A DNA stretch of 64,000 bases from Cladocopium goreaui (Eukaryota > Sar > Dinophyceae > Suessiales > Symbiodiniaceae): the NCBI GenBank assembly GCA_947184155.2, contig CAMXCT020001676.1, positions 69,501-133,500 of the forward strand. The letters are read 5' to 3'. Made by a program: the position numbers and the translations under genes. Below, in pieces: positions 23,251 through 34,994 of this stretch (within the stretch, counting starts at the first letter, position 1; every line of letters begins with the position of its first letter). The notes beneath the pieces were generated by a model. It was not told where the DNA came from. It saw only the letters and a list, made by a program, of their open reading frames with translations, and did no database searches.

Positions 23251-23700
23251 GCAAACTAAAAACCTATATATATATATATAACAGATTCAAAACACATGTT
23301 ATTTCAATGGTTTTTATTCATCCCAATGTTTATCTACGACGTATTAAGCCATTATGATTCATGCTGTAGTTATATCCAGATTGTTTGGTTCATATTGACA
23401 TTATGTATATATATATATATATGTAACAATTATATGTATGTATCATATATTTGGATAAATCAATCATTATTCACACGCTAAAAAGTTCAGCCATTTGGGG
23501 ATAATTGCCTTATTCTATAACCATCAGCTCAGGGAGTTTCTACAATGCGGGGCCGTTAGACGCCCCCCTAGATAGCATAAGTTGAATTCAAAACCCCTAT
23601 GAATACTAAAGTTACAAGATGTTATAAGTGCCATAGACCAAAGGCCTATAGGGTTTTGAATCCCCAAATAGCCAGCTCCACATCTTCCAGGCGGCCCGAC

Positions 23701-23835
23701 CCCATGGGCCAAGGCACAAGCGCCCCAAGCGCAGTGGCTGGCGGGAACCCACGCGGCAATGGTCACCCAGTGCCGCTGCCGCCACGCTGCGACGCGCCTC
23801 TGGGAGATCCAACCGTTGTTGGAGTTGCCGGGTTC
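23701..23835 (+). CDS. Unassigned GC-rich exon candidate
   Basis: A strikingly GC-rich island follows the acceptor CTTCCAG. In the phase left by exon 22477-22520 it reads KRPDPMGQGTSAPSAVAGG (Lys split across the junction), a Gly/Pro-rich linker. An alternative frame reads TPWAKAQAPQAQWLAGTHAA. Strand and frame are not settled. Confidence 0.35.
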
Positions 23836-23898
23836 CCGCAACAAAAAGTGCTGAAAATGTCGGAAAATGTGGGAAAACTCATGGATCATCTTAGAAGT

Positions 23899-24002
23899 TA
23901 CCCTCTGGTAAACTAACATAACTATAGAAAACCACCATTTTTAATGGGAAAACTCACTATAAATGGCAATTTTCAATAGCTATATTAGTTGACCAGAGGG
24001 TA
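23899..24002. mobile_element. Family A element
   Basis: Left TACCCTCTGGTAAACTAACA; right TTAGTTGACCAGAGGGTA. Confidence 0.9.
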
Positions 24003-24618
24003 AAGAACTGAGTTTACCCAGGTCGTTGGTAATAGGCTATGGTCACCTCCGTCATTGAAATTCACGGTCAATCACGCTCATTCACGGTAAACTAGTTGAT
24101 GCTCACCGCCAGTGTATCGACCACACCGTGCGTGGTTGGCCAAATAAACTTTGGGTGGAAACACAATGGTACGGATTTGGGAAGGTTGACAGTTGACGCG
24201 TTGCGAAACTGCACAGGATGTGGTATATAAATGGTGATGCACAGCCATGGGTCTATCTCACGCCTATCTCACACTTTTCTCACGCCTACCTCACGCCCAT
24301 CTCCTAGCGGTTGAATATCTTCTTCGTCGGACAGGTTTCTACAGTTTTGTTTGTAGTCAAGCTGCCAAGACACGGGGGTGGATCAAAACAAGGGTCCTGG
24401 GACCAAACGTGGATTGGCTCGTCATTGTTCAGTACCAAGCATCACACGTGATTCTTGTCCAAGTTTGGCGTTTTTTTTTCGGGGACCATTTTTCTGGCTA
24501 AAACCAGAGCTTTGACAAACGTCACGACTGGGCCAGGAGCTTCACATCTTCCTTGCCGGGAGTCGCCTCCAGTGTGGAGCCATAGACACGAAAGTTTCGA
24601 GGTGTTTCTTGCCTCTGG

Positions 24619-24745
24619 TACCCTCTGGTTATGACTAACAGTTTGCCATGGTATAGATGGCCCATAGAAATAGATGGATTACCTGGGTTTTCCTATTAAT
24701 AGCATGGTGATTTTCCATGGCGAACTGTTAAATAACCAGAGGGTA
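24619..24745. mobile_element. Family A element
   Basis: Left TACCCTCTGGTTATGACTAA; right AAATAACCAGAGGGTA. The inner arms GTTTGCCATGG and CCATGGCGAACTGTTA also pair. Confidence 0.88.
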
Positions 24746-25277
24746 ATAACTGTTACATAGCTATGGAAATTTGTTACACAGCTATGGAGAAATAGCCCAT
24801 GTATGACTTACCTGACTTACCTATTAAAGACTGTGTTTTTTTTTTAAAATATAGCTATGTTAGTTCACTGCGAAGTAGATCATCATCATGCGTTCACAAT
24901 CTTCCCATCTCCGGATCATATGATTCATGCCCTCATTGGCGCCCTCCAAAATGGATAGAGCCAATACCAAACCAGGGTGTTTTTCGGATTCGTTTGGGTT
25001 GTATTTACTAGGGAGCCGGGACGATTTACAAACGCTAAACTGCAAAGAGATCAATACGGCCGCGGAAGATTTTTTTTTGTGGCTCCGGAAGGGTCCATTG
25101 CTTTGTGTCGGAGAAACTGACGGATGCCAAAATCCTCCATTTTGGACGATCCACGATGAATCCTTAGTCAGAGTTACTCTGCACAAGGGACTCAATAAGG
25201 GATTCAACTGAATCAATGAATGGGATTCAAGAATTGATGATTAAAATTAAAGAGTGTTCTCTCCAACATGTTATCAA

Positions 25278-25350
25278 TCTAGGGGTAACTATCCCAAAAT
25301 CGCCTTATTTGAGGTTTGTGAACAACTAGACTTTACCCAGATGAATGAAA
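25278..25350. mobile_element. Family E fragment
   Basis: GGGGTAACTATCCCAAAATC and GACTTTACCCAGATGAATGA match the right half of family E. Confidence 0.5.
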
Positions 25351-25895
25351 TCCCCTGAAATCCCATGAGATCACTCCTAGATCACCATGAAATCACCTGT
25401 TTTCCCAGATATCCTCAGGTCTCAGCCATTTATTTCTCCAAGGCTCCATCGGACCACTGTCAAACAGATCAGGCCTGTCGGATGCTGATGTGGCTATGGG
25501 TCAAAAGATGTCAACACCTACTATAAAAATTACGGGTGTTGTCTGAAAATCTGGTATATCCCCAGTGATTTATCATGTTAATGCTATTTTTAAGGGGGAA
25601 ATTTCAAAGGGGAATATGATGGTGATAATGAATCAGAATCCAATGGATTTAGGGAAGAAGGACATCCAGCTATACCAGCTATGACTTAGACCCTTTGGGA
25701 GGGTTTTGACGAATATAGCATAATATAGCCATGTAAGTTTCTGAGTTGAAGAGTTTATCCAAAATCTGGGAGTTTATGGCATTAAACAGCCACTTCATAT
25801 GGGGGAGTTCATGGGATCGAGTGGGATAAATCTGGAGTTATTTTGGTTGGATTTGATGAGGATGAAGTCCACTGAAATTGGGCGGATTGAACCAC

Positions 25896-26005
25896 TTACC
25901 ATCTGGGCATGACTAACAGTTCGCCATGGAAAATCACAATTTTTAATAGGTAAAGCATCTATTTCTATGGGCCATTTTTCATAGGGTGCTGGTAAGATCT
26001 GGTAA
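25896..26005. mobile_element. Degenerate family A element
   Basis: It has the inner core CAGTTCGCCATGGAAAATCA and GGGCCATTTTTCATAGG, but both terminal repeats have decayed. Confidence 0.5.
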
Positions 26006-26280
26006 GAGCCTGTTGGGAGTGACCCCTCTCATCTTAAGGGCCTCTGCGCGCAGAAACCAAAATCATACACATTGTCAAACCTGTGGATTGCTCACTCCAT
26101 CTGAATGCACGAAACACTGTAAATACCGACAAAATCAGGGTGTGACCCCTCTCCTCTTGACCACTCTCAGTTGCTCTTTACTACCTCAAACCCCAGAAGA
26201 AAAGAAAAGAAAACATCGGGACGATCGTCAATCGTATGTGGATTTAGAAAGTAAAGCTGTTGGGTGTACCAACAAATGGG

Positions 26281-26380
26281 CTGGTTGGTGGTTTGGAACA
26301 TGTTTTATTGTCCAAAATAGATGGGATGATGATCCAATCTATTCCAATCTGACTCATATTTTTCGCAATAAATAACCAAT
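26281..26380. mobile_element. Family B element, right end decayed
   Basis: Left CTGGTTGGTGGTTTGGAACA; the middle GATGGGATGATGATCC and ACTCATATTTTTCG are kept; the right end reads only ATAACCAAT. Confidence 0.7.
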
Positions 26381-28159
26381 TAGTGGGTGTACCAACAAAA
26401 CATGCTGATTGTTGTCACCCTGGGCACCTGGATGCGGCTGGTGAACTTAGATTAGAGGTTGATTCGGCTGGGTCTATGGTGGTTATATCATGTTATATCT
26501 ATAGTTGGTATAGTTGGATGGGGTTATAGACCGACTTATATAAATTTAAGGGGCAATGTTCTTTTTACATCTACTTGGATTCATGATGCCCATTTAAATC
26601 ATATTTTTAGTGTTTTATCCCCCAACAAAAATGAACCCTGTCATGAGATCGGGGATGGAAGACTACTTTCAACTAAACATCAGCTATTTTCAGGGTCAAA
26701 GTGTTACTATTCGAGATTTTTGGAGGGTAAATATCCTAATTAATTCTTATGTTTAAATGTCATTAAATCGCTGTTTTTTATCCCTGAAATCCCGTGAAAA
26801 ATATATGGTTGACATTCCGATCGCCAGCGCGCCAGGCCCAATTCCAAAGATCTTAGCGCCTCGGTGGTTCCGAAGAAGCAAATCGAAGGGACATAATCCG
26901 TTCCCCCTAATATTAAATAGAGATTTTGAGAGGATATGTAAACCATATATTAATCAGTAGTATTAATCTATGTTAACCTATGTTAACCATCAACAACTTT
27001 CTGTTAGATATAATCCATCTCCTAATATTAACATATATTAACCATCAACAATGGGGATTCCAAGCATTACAAGATGGATCACGGGGACTAATATTAAACA
27101 CCCCCTGTGAAACTAATGTAAAAAAGTATAGGGAATTTCCACATTCCATTGGGACCATCTAATTAATATTGTGGGGACCATCTAATTTCATATTAGGGTG
27201 ATGGGACGATTCAGATCACTACTATATTAGTACTTTTAGTATCTTTTAGTGGGATTTGGTTTCTGACTTTTTGTGATGTTACTAGAGCTCACACCCTTCT
27301 TGAGCTAGATGATATCAGATGACTTAATGTTCGATGTTCATCCCCATTCCTCCAGACGTGAATGATGAACCTCAGATTTTTGATGATTAAGCATGCATGC
27401 GATTGGTTGAGAACCGTCAAAGTCAGGGTCAGACATTGGTTCCAGGTAGATATCCCATTTTGGCGGGGTTGGAATCATAAAGAACAAATTCTACTGCGTG
27501 CTCTGAGCCCTTGGCAGAGTGACACGATATGTTCTGTCATTATCTTGGAGATCCATAAGACAATGACGTTTTTGGCTTTTCACCGAAACTGTGTGCAGAA
27601 GTCCCAATGGACATGACTTTCCAGGGCAAATTTTCAGCGATTTGTTTAGTGTCTGAGATTCTCCGCAGTTTCCGTTCGCCACATTGGCCTTGAGTTCATC
27701 GGGTTCAGGCAAATTCCGATTAAGATTGCTGCATACTCAAAGACATAGGTTGATGGTTGGAACAAACCTCGAATTGGAAACGGAACAGTAAACTCAATCG
27801 AGGCTTTGAAGATGTTGTTTCTTATGGACATCTATTGTGTTGTCATTTCGCGATGAACACTCTTGGACACCCTGTCACAACGGATGTTGTTCAACCGTCA
27901 ATGACTTGGGGTCCAGTAGTGATTTTCCAAGTGATGCATCCAGAAATATCATCAAATATCTAGATAAAAACCCGGGATAATATGTTTTCATCATATGAAA
28001 TTAGATAAAATATAAAGGATTAGATAAAATATAAAGGATATCTAGATAATTGATCATCATTTATATCATCAAATATCATCGTTGCCATCCTTGGACTTCA
28101 TTTTTTATATGTGTTCAATGGGGGTTTTGTGAAAACCCATTGCCATCACCGATCAGCAG

Positions 28160-28263
28160 CCATCACCTGGGATGCGCCGCCTGAGATCTGGCCTCCCGAC
28201 GCCGAATATTCGCCACCGGCGGTCTATTCTCCGAAGGAGGTGAACCACGGCACGGGGCTTCGG
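28160..28263 (+). CDS. Unassigned exon (ITWDAPPEIWPPDAEYSPP)
   Basis: It runs from acceptor CAGCAG to a textbook GTGAGT donor at 28264. The frame reads ITWDAPPEIWPPDAEYSPPA then VYSPKEVNHGTGLR. Proline-, tyrosine- and acid-rich composition suggests an extracellular or linker region. The frame is clearly coding in character but the family is not recognised. Confidence 0.6.
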
Positions 28264-28283
28264 GTGAGTTATAGTCAATCTGT

Positions 28284-28399
28284 CTGGGTAAATTATAACG
28301 ACCTCACTGCGACCTCACTGGAAATCATGGTTAGTAAGGGAAATCATCCCCAAATGGCCTTAATTCAGGTTAGTGAAATATTATAATTTACCCAGATCT
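28284..28399. mobile_element. Family E inverted-repeat element
   Basis: TCTGGGTAAATTATAACGAC at the left and TATTATAATTTACCCAGATC at the right. The middle reads TCACTGCGACCTCACTGG and GGGAAATCATCCCC. It starts about 20 bp after the GTGAGT donor of the preceding exon. Confidence 0.85.
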
Positions 28400-28544
28400 G
28401 TATTACAATGTCTTACATAGATGAAATACCATCTATAATATGTATATGTATATATAACAAGCATATATGTATGTATTATCATATAATAGTACGGCCAGGC
28501 GCTGTGTGTTGCCCGGAGATTTACAGGGACGTTCCCGGCAGTTT

Positions 28545-28860
28545 TATGAAGATATCTTACATGTTATTTCCCATTTCAATATAGAGTTTAAGGGGGTGGC
28601 GTATTTTAATCCCTCATGATGATATGAAGATATCTGACATGTTATTTCCCATTTCAATATAGAGTTTAAGGCGGTGGCGTATTTTAATCCCTCATGATGA
28701 TATGAAGATATCTGACATGTTATTTCCCATTTCAATATAGAGTTCAAGGGGTTGGCGGATTTTTATCCCTCATGGTGACATGAAGATCAAGTTTCATGTT
28801 ATTCCTAATTTTTATATATAGTTCAGAGGGGGTGGCAGACTTTAATCCCTCAGGATATCT
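28545..28860. repeat. 78-bp tandem repeat, about four units
   Basis: The words GAAGATATCTGACATG, TTCCCATTTCAATATAGAG and GTGGCGTATTTTAATCCC recur with a 78-bp period (unit starts 28546, 28624, 28702, 28780). Since 78 is divisible by three, an artefactual open frame runs through on the minus strand. Confidence 0.9.
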
Positions 28861-28894
28861 TAACATGTTATGATCTATTTCTTGGTTGCCGCAC

Positions 28895-28957
28895 CCAGCG
28901 GATACTGGGTTCGCAAGTTGTACTGGGCACTGGCTGCTTGCCAAGCGATGCGATCGC
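28895..28957 (+). CDS. Weak exon candidate next to the 78-bp array
   Basis: A GC-rich islet reads APSGYWVRKLYWALAACQAM in one plus frame. No clear splice borders are seen, and a (CAT)n microsatellite follows at 28962-28991. Confidence 0.25.
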
Positions 28958-28959
28958 GG

Positions 28960-28993
<34 letters not shown>

Positions 28994-29842
28994 ACATCAT
29001 CTAATGAATCTAACATCATAGTTGTGGGTCTGGGCAACACACGGTGCCTGTGGGTAATTATAATATTATGTTGGGATTAATTATCAGAAATCCATGATGG
29101 GACTCCCGTTCTCAGCCAGTATCATCCGCCATTTGGGGTTCGCCTTGGTCATCTAAAGGTTTACTGAAACCTGTTGGGTACTAACGCACTAGTGGTGAGA
29201 AAGTTCGTGATGACTCCCTGGTAAGCAAACCTGGCAATGGACAATCCATTTGTTCAAGAAGAACATTATCTACCCTCACGTTTTTTCCCATCAGGTTGGA
29301 ATGATGAATCAGATACACAGAATGAAGTAAATCAGTTTCGAATCAAATAGATTAAATAGATGCTTCCCATCTTTTTAGGAACCACTTTTTCCCCGCGTCC
29401 CCAGATGTATAGAACAATGACTCGCTGCTATTCCAATGGTGATATAGTCTTTTCTATCCTGGTGGGTGGTTTTAATAGGCTCTGGCAACAGCCCCAAAAA
29501 AATGCTGAACATGTCTGGGGACCACCAGCGCAAATTTGGATTCCCCAAAACGTCAGAGTTCCTAATCGGTTTGGAATCCCCCAAAGTTTGTGATATTGGA
29601 GGGACCCCTAAGACGGGGGGTCCTTATGTTTCAGCGTTTTTGACAGGGTTACAGGGTACACATCACTTGTTGGTCACTTGTTGGTGGTTAAACAATGATT
29701 GATCCCAAAAAAGGTGATGCCTATCAAGGACATAAAAAAAAAAAAAACGAATCCTGCAAGAAAAGCACGCCTGCATCCCGGACGCAGTTCACCCGCAAAA
29801 CAGCTTGGAATCCCTCAAAAACTCAGAATCCCCAAGAATTTT

Positions 29843-29953
29843 CTGGTTGGTGGTTTGGAACCATGGAATTTTATGACTTTCCATTCAGTTGGGAATGTCA
29901 TCATCCCAATTGACTTTAATATTTTTCACAGGGGTAGGCTCAACCACCAACCA
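29843..29953. mobile_element. Family B element
   Basis: Left CTGGTTGGTGGTTTGGAACC; right CTCAACCACCAACCA. It belongs to the subtype with ACCATGGAATTTTATGACTT. Confidence 0.9.
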
Positions 29954-30548
29954 ATTTTAAATCCTCCAGGTCCAATATCCGCGCAGGAGCCTCGTCGATC
30001 CACTGAGATCAGCCTCTGAGCTCAGCCGAAGTCTTCGGCTGAAAACGGGAGAGTTTCGCAGCAAAAAAACAATGGTGGGCTGAGAGATGCAGCACTCATT
30101 TTGGTTGTATGGCCATTGATCAATGGAAATGATCATGATATATCATGATATCATGCCAATAATTATAAGGCCATGATAAGGCCATCATCATGAGGAATTT
30201 GATCAATGAATGTTGTTTAAAAACAAATAAAAATGTGTGTTTCGAAGTATCTGGGAGGCGAGGATAATTTTCGGTGATTTCAAAGAACTGCCAGTGTTCT
30301 TCACTCGGACGATGATTTTGGTGGTTTCACCCATGTCTCATCTTGATTCTCTGGGATCATGATCCCAACGAACTAATATGCTTGAAGGGGGGTGAGACTA
30401 GACTTAGAACCTGAAAAGCGACAAAGCTATGGTGGTTTTACATGGTTTTATTGAAACACATGCAAACATGCAGCTTTCTGCTTTCTTGAGCAGAACTATC
30501 AACAGCAAGGACAAACATGATGATCTGATGACTGAATCTGGTTCAATT

Positions 30549-30620
30549 ATCCTCACTGCGACGTTACTGGAGTGATGGTTAGTATAGGGGTAACTATCCC
30601 CACATGTCCTTATTCCGGAA
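30549..30620. mobile_element. Family E fragment
   Basis: TCCTCACTGCGACGTTACTG and GGGGTAACTATCCCCACATG match family E. Confidence 0.5.
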
Positions 30621-31130
30621 GATTGGGATTTTGGGGATGTAAGTTCTGAGGTTAGAAGACTTGTAAGCTCCAAGAGCTGTCCACCACATCCGGTTTGCTC
30701 AGCTCATCTCAGCTTCCATGGCTGTAGAATCCCATAAGTAACCGATGACTGATGATTTTCCCCGTTGGCAAGCTCCATTTTGATGATTTTCCAGCCACAT
30801 TTGAGTACTAGAACTTTTCATTACTGCACCCAACACGATAGACGGTATAATGATGTATAATTGCAATTAATGTACCATAATTTAATTGGATTTCACTGTT
30901 CATGATGTTGTTGTTCCATCCTTTCGTTGGTTATCGTAAAATGAAAAGCCACCGAATCACAGTACAGACCACCCACCAGGGTCGCCTTCTGAAATTCGCC
31001 TTCTGCATGGTTTTCTGTCGCCTGCGGTGGCATCTTGAAAGCTTGGAGTCTGACTGGTCCCATTTTTGAGGGGACTCTGACATGGATAGATCCAATTCTG
31101 AGGATTTCGTTTGGGTGATAGTTACAATGT

Positions 31131-31312
31131 GAGGCCCCCAAAAAAAGCTCAGTTGGTGAACATGACTCCAATTTCACCATGGTTTATGAATGATTATGAT
31201 AGTATGATACTTATAACATCTTATAACTTATAACTTATAACCCATATAATTATATATATACACTTATATAATGGGCGTTATAAACCAAGAAACATCACTG
31301 GGGGCCCCACAT
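31131..31312. mobile_element. Family C-like element (GGCCCCC variant)
   Basis: GTGAGGCCCCCAAAAAAAGC at the left and CACTGGGGGCCCCACA at the right, with GTTGGTGAACAT and TTATAAACCAAG inside. An AT-rich expansion is present. Confidence 0.7.
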
Positions 31313-31423
31313 TTTTTCATATGTGTGTCTCATGGTTGATCCCTCTGCCATACATCCAACAGTGACGGCACAAAATCAGTTCAGTTGAGTCAGTTGGGAT
31401 ATAACAAAATCATGCCGTAACTG

Positions 31424-31532
31424 CAGTTATGGCCATGGCTATCAGTTATAAGTACTAACTTAAGTCACCCCATTTATAGAATGTATTTCATCCCATAGTT
31501 TTATAACCACTTATAACCGGTAAATGACCATA
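31424..31532. mobile_element. Family D element
   Basis: GCAGTTATGGCCATGGCTAT at the left and AATGACCATAACTGTG at the right. Confidence 0.85.
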
Positions 31533-31560
31533 ACTGTGGGAATGAACCACTCGCGATTTT

Positions 31561-31675
31561 TACATATGTTTACTGTACTTAGATGATATCAACAGTTATG
31601 ACAAGCTGAAAATGGCCCATCTAAGATATCATCTATAAGTACAGTAAATGCATGTAAATGCTGTTGAACCACTCG
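31561..31675. mobile_element. Foldback element
   Basis: CATATGTTTACTGTACTTAG at the left pairs with ATAAGTACAGTAAATGCATG at the right, with GATGATATC and GATATCATC further in. Confidence 0.65.
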
Positions 31676-31716
31676 CTCAGCCGCACGTGTGCCGACGTGG
31701 TTCAACAGACTCTCAG

Positions 31717-31835
31717 ACGAAGCTTGCGTTGCCTAGTTGTGCTCGCCGTTTTGGTGACGCCAGGGCTGTCAGATGCCAGGGACTGCTGGGCCCGGCATAA
31801 GAAGATTCTGCCGTATGGCGGTCCTGGTTTAGGCT
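31717..31835 (+). CDS. Unassigned exon candidate with hydrophobic segment
   Basis: After TCTCAG the frame reads RSLRCLVVLAVLVTPGLSDA then RDCWARHKKILPYGGP. The first part has a basic start, a hydrophobic core and a small-residue end, as in a signal peptide or signal anchor. Alternative splicing at GT 31753 or the internal CCAG is possible. The family is unknown. Confidence 0.4.
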
Positions 31836-31862
31836 AGTTATACAGTATATCAGTACATCTAT

Positions 31863-31997
31863 ACAGGATGGTGCCCCCCAGTTATAAGTTGGTTTATAAA
31901 CCCCATTAATTAGCTATAGTTATATCTACTCGTACCATAAACCATAGTTATGGGAGTTATAAACCAACTTAGCTAACTATGGGGCATCACCTTGTAC
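31863..31997. mobile_element. Family C element
   Basis: ACAGGATGGTGCCCCCCAGT at the left and GGGGCATCACCTTGTA at the right, with long inner pairing (GTTGGTTTATAAACC and GTTATAAACCAACT). Confidence 0.88.
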
Positions 31998-32287
31998 CGT
32001 CTGTACCTTGCTTTTTCGGGGTGAACACTTTGTGTCAGATGCCGATTTGATCAGTGAAAGCCCTGGTTCTGAAGGTTATTTGGTGGCCAGGGGGCACTAG
32101 GTGTTTCCAAGAAGAACCTAGTGCGTTGTAGGCCTTACTGTATAAGAACAAAGATGTACAAAGAATCAGCAGTTGTGAAATAGCCTAATTACTTGTTTTA
32201 GTACAAAGAAGGCATGCCTCGTACCTTCATCAAACAAGTCTGAATAGTGATTCAGAAGAAGATATGGATAATGATTTTTGTTTCCCC

Positions 32288-32493
32288 ACTTGCCAGGTGA
32301 GGGTCTCTAGATTTTATCGGAGTTACTTCCGCTTTCTCCTCCTCCCTTCTCCTTCCTTCCTCCCGCGAGCTCGCAGTTGAGGTCCGGCAGTGCCCACTGA
32401 GATCCGGCACTTGCAGTTGAGATCCGAGGCTGCCGGAGGAGAAGAAAGCGAAGGAGAAGAAAGCAACTCTGATAAAATCTAGAGACCCTCACC
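32288..32493. mobile_element. Foldback element with purine/pyrimidine-rich arms
   Basis: GGTGAGGGTCTCTAGATTTT at the left and AAAATCTAGAGACCCTCACC at the right, a perfect 20-bp terminal inverted repeat. The inner arms are CTTTCTCCTCCTCCC-rich and GGAGGAGAAGAAAGC-rich. Confidence 0.85.
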
Positions 32494-33471
32494 TATATAC
32501 ACATACAGCAGTGAGCGAATAGGGTCTGCAGGGCGCTCAAGGATTGTTTACATATGTTTTTTCTTGTGCAGGGGGGTTGATGATTTCAACTGGGCTGAAG
32601 GGTTGTGAAAAAATCTCACCGGCCATGCAGTCTTTGGTCCCCCTTGGCAGGGATCCACAAGTGTCCCCCCCTGAAGCGTGTGAATTCCACAAGCTCCAGA
32701 TGCCGTTCAGAGATGGGGATGGGTCAGAATTGAACCATGTGTTTTTCGGTTTGCCACTTTTGATGGTGAAAGACTCCGATTTTCCACCTGTTTTTTACTT
32801 CAAAGGGTATCTAAGGTTGGCCAAAACTTGCACTGCGTAGGCGAATGCTGCACGTAGATAAATTCTGAACATATTAAAGAAATGGGGACCATTTTTATCC
32901 TCGTTTTTTAACCCAATGCTGAAATTCACCAATAAAATCCAAGAATGTCAGAAAATCATAGAATTCATAATATTTTGACCCATAAGACCCCGACTGAACT
33001 GAGGTGCTGGAAATGCCATATACATTATATACACTGTTACAAAATATCGACTTGGGTAAGCAAAGATAGTTCAGGAGCAAGGAAGGCTGGATTCGGCTGG
33101 ATGCTACTCAGGAGGAAGCTAAAGAGCCCAGACAGACTCAACCACCGACAAGTTTCCTTCAATAGAACCATGTTTTTTTCACACATATTTCAAATTTCCA
33201 ACATCAATGAACTTGTGCCGCCATGTACGTGGTACGTTTCCGCATGCGGAAAAATAAAAAAACAGCTGCTGGATCCGGATCTTGTGTTGCCATCGGTTTG
33301 TTTGACCTCTTTGGCTCATGGTTTCAGATAAAATTTGTGAATTTTGATGTTCAGTTCCAGTATATACTGGATGCTATCTTTATACAAAATATCTTTATTG
33401 ACCTAGTTATATATTCCTGAAACTCCATCAAACAATATTTATGTTCATTACTGCAAGTTAATGACCCTGGT

Positions 33472-33601
33472 TGTGGTTGTTGTTGTTGTTGTTGTTGCTG
33501 TTGCTGTTGCTGTTGCTGATGCTGTTGCTGTTGTTGTTGGTGGTGGTGGTAGTGGTGGTGGTGGCGGTGGTGGTGCTGCTGCTGTTGTTGTTGTTGTTGC
33601 T

Positions 33602-33632
<31 letters not shown>

Positions 33633-33715
33633 GCGGTGGTGGTGGTGGTGCTGTTGTTGTTGTTGTTGCTGTGGTTGTGTTGATGGTGTTTGTTGTGTTT
33701 GTTGTGTTTGTTGTT
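33472..33715. repeat. Imperfect TTG/CTG/GTG trinucleotide array
   Basis: About 80 triplets of TTG, CTG and GTG. All three frames are open, so homopolymeric Val/Ala/Gly, Leu or (minus strand) Asn/Ser/Thr frames arise. Nothing supports translation. Confidence 0.9.
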
Positions 33716-33995
33716 TTTTGTCCCTGTTCTTGTTACTTTTATTGTTTTTGTTCTTGCTAGTGTTAAAACAAAATCATATAAGTGAAATTCATTTGTTGAA
33801 TACATGTCTCGAATCCAGGATCCAATTGATACAATCCTGACGCCGCAGATTGGTTGTAGACACGACCATTCGGGATATGGGCCTCAAAAACTGAATCCTG
33901 AGATTCTTTGAATTAGATCAGTTTTTCGTTTTTTTTTGAGCATATAACTAAGTAACATATACCTCGAAATATCATACCATTTCTCCATTCCGAAG

Positions 33996-34089
33996 TCTGA
34001 TGCTCGCCAAACATCACCTCCCCCGGGCTTTACTGGGGACCACAGGGCACCACTGGATGCGGAGGCGGCTGAGTGCCCCTGTTCCGCTG
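33996..34089 (+). CDS. Unassigned exon (SDARQTSPPPGFTGDHRAP)
   Basis: It runs from acceptor CCGAAG to a GTGAGT donor at 34090. The frame reads SDARQTSPPPGFTGDHRAPL then DAEAAECPCSA. The strong donor and composition favour a real exon. An internal acceptor CACAG at 34041-34045 is an alternative start. The family is unknown. Confidence 0.5.
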
Positions 34090-34187
34090 GTGAGTTTTAA
34101 GTCGAACACCTCGTTCAGCAGTGAACGGCTTGGATCTCAGACGAACTGACAGGATCTGATGATCTGATGAGTATCTACATTTGTGGC

Positions 34188-34323
34188 CCAAAATACCAGT
34201 TATAAGTACTGACATAGTCCCATATTTATATATATAATATATAATTATATATACACACACATAGAATGTATAATCCCATTTATTTCCAGTTATAACAGTT
34301 ATAACTAATCAATGGCCATAACT
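34188..34323. mobile_element. Family D element with AT-rich insertion
   Basis: CCAGTTATAAGTACTGACAT at the left and AATGGCCATAACTGT at the right, interrupted by a TATATATAATATATAATTAT tract. Confidence 0.7.
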
Positions 34324-34740
34324 GTGATGATCTGATGGGTATCGGTATATCGATGTGGTAAACTCCATAAACACAAACGCCGGAAACGCCCAGTGTTTTA
34401 ACTTAAGTGAATATCCAACCATTTCTGAAAAGTGATGGCATCATATCCCCCACAATTTTTTGCCCAGATCTGTTGTTTTCGTTCCTTGCGGGTGATGACT
34501 GGTGCAAGCAACCAGTCTACTACTCGTATTGTATAGGACTAGGAAGTGGGATGAGATGTGGGATGAGAAGTGGGATATAATATAATATAATCTATAATTG
34601 GAGTGGGCAGAGCCTGAGTAGATACACTTCATCAGTTCCATGGATGTTGTGATGTCCAAGTGATTGTTTTCGTTCATCCAGTTGAACCTCCCCACAGTAC
34701 AGGTAAACAGATGATACCCTTGGGAACCACCGTAGCTCAG

Positions 34741-34788
34741 GGGTGTGGCACCTTATACGAGATCCAAATCTTCGAGCATGCTCTCAGG
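34741..34788 (+). CDS. Unassigned exon candidate (GTLYEIQIFEHAL)
   Basis: The plus frame reads GCGTLYEIQIFEHALRQGLS and stays open to 34836. A GC donor (CTCAG/GCAAGG) would end it near 34788. Protein-like composition only. Confidence 0.35.
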
Positions 34789-34960
34789 CAAGGACTATCG
34801 CTCTCTGCGGGTGAAGCATCGATTAAGGAATGCTGTTGAATCATAGAGTGGCTCCCTACCCAAGCTGATGATTAGACAGGAAAGTTCGGGAAGTGTTTGA
34901 TTGAGAAAACTCACATAACAGGTCAAAAATGAGAGTCATCATTGATTGTAGTTCATTAAG

Positions 34961-34994
34961 TATTCTCACTGAAGAATTTGCTGGCCAATTGGAG
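34961..34994 (+). CDS. Unassigned short exon candidate (ILTEEFAGQLE)
   Basis: From acceptor TTAAG to donor GTAAAT the frame reads ILTEEFAGQLE. The donor is followed at once by family E-like sequence (TGCGACGTCACCAGGCATGA). Confidence 0.35.

Larger units (their letters stand above)
24010..28159. other. Stretch without a confident gene
   Basis: Mostly AT-rich intron-like DNA with the repeat copies listed separately. Weak GC-richer islets lie at 24500-24600 (open on both strands) and 26815-26880 (IASAPGPIPKILAPRWFRR or an alternative frame). Neither is convincing. Confidence 0.5.

Noticed and set aside
24500-24600. GC-richer islet open on both strands (plus FDKRHDWARSFTSSLPGV, minus LEATPGKEDVKLLAQS).
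   Set aside because: Neither strand has convincing splice borders or homology.
28544-28944. Minus-strand frames with ILKWEITCQISSYHHEGLK repeats as a repeat protein.
   Set aside because: The frame simply reflects a 78-bp tandem repeat; no start context, splice signals or flanking coding sequence.
32544-32840. 98-residue open frame.
   Set aside because: No recognisable motif and no splice borders; composition is like the flanks.
33458-33805. Open frames of poly-Val/Ala/Gly, poly-Leu or poly-Asn.
   Set aside because: They arise from the TTG/CTG/GTG trinucleotide array; any frame is open.
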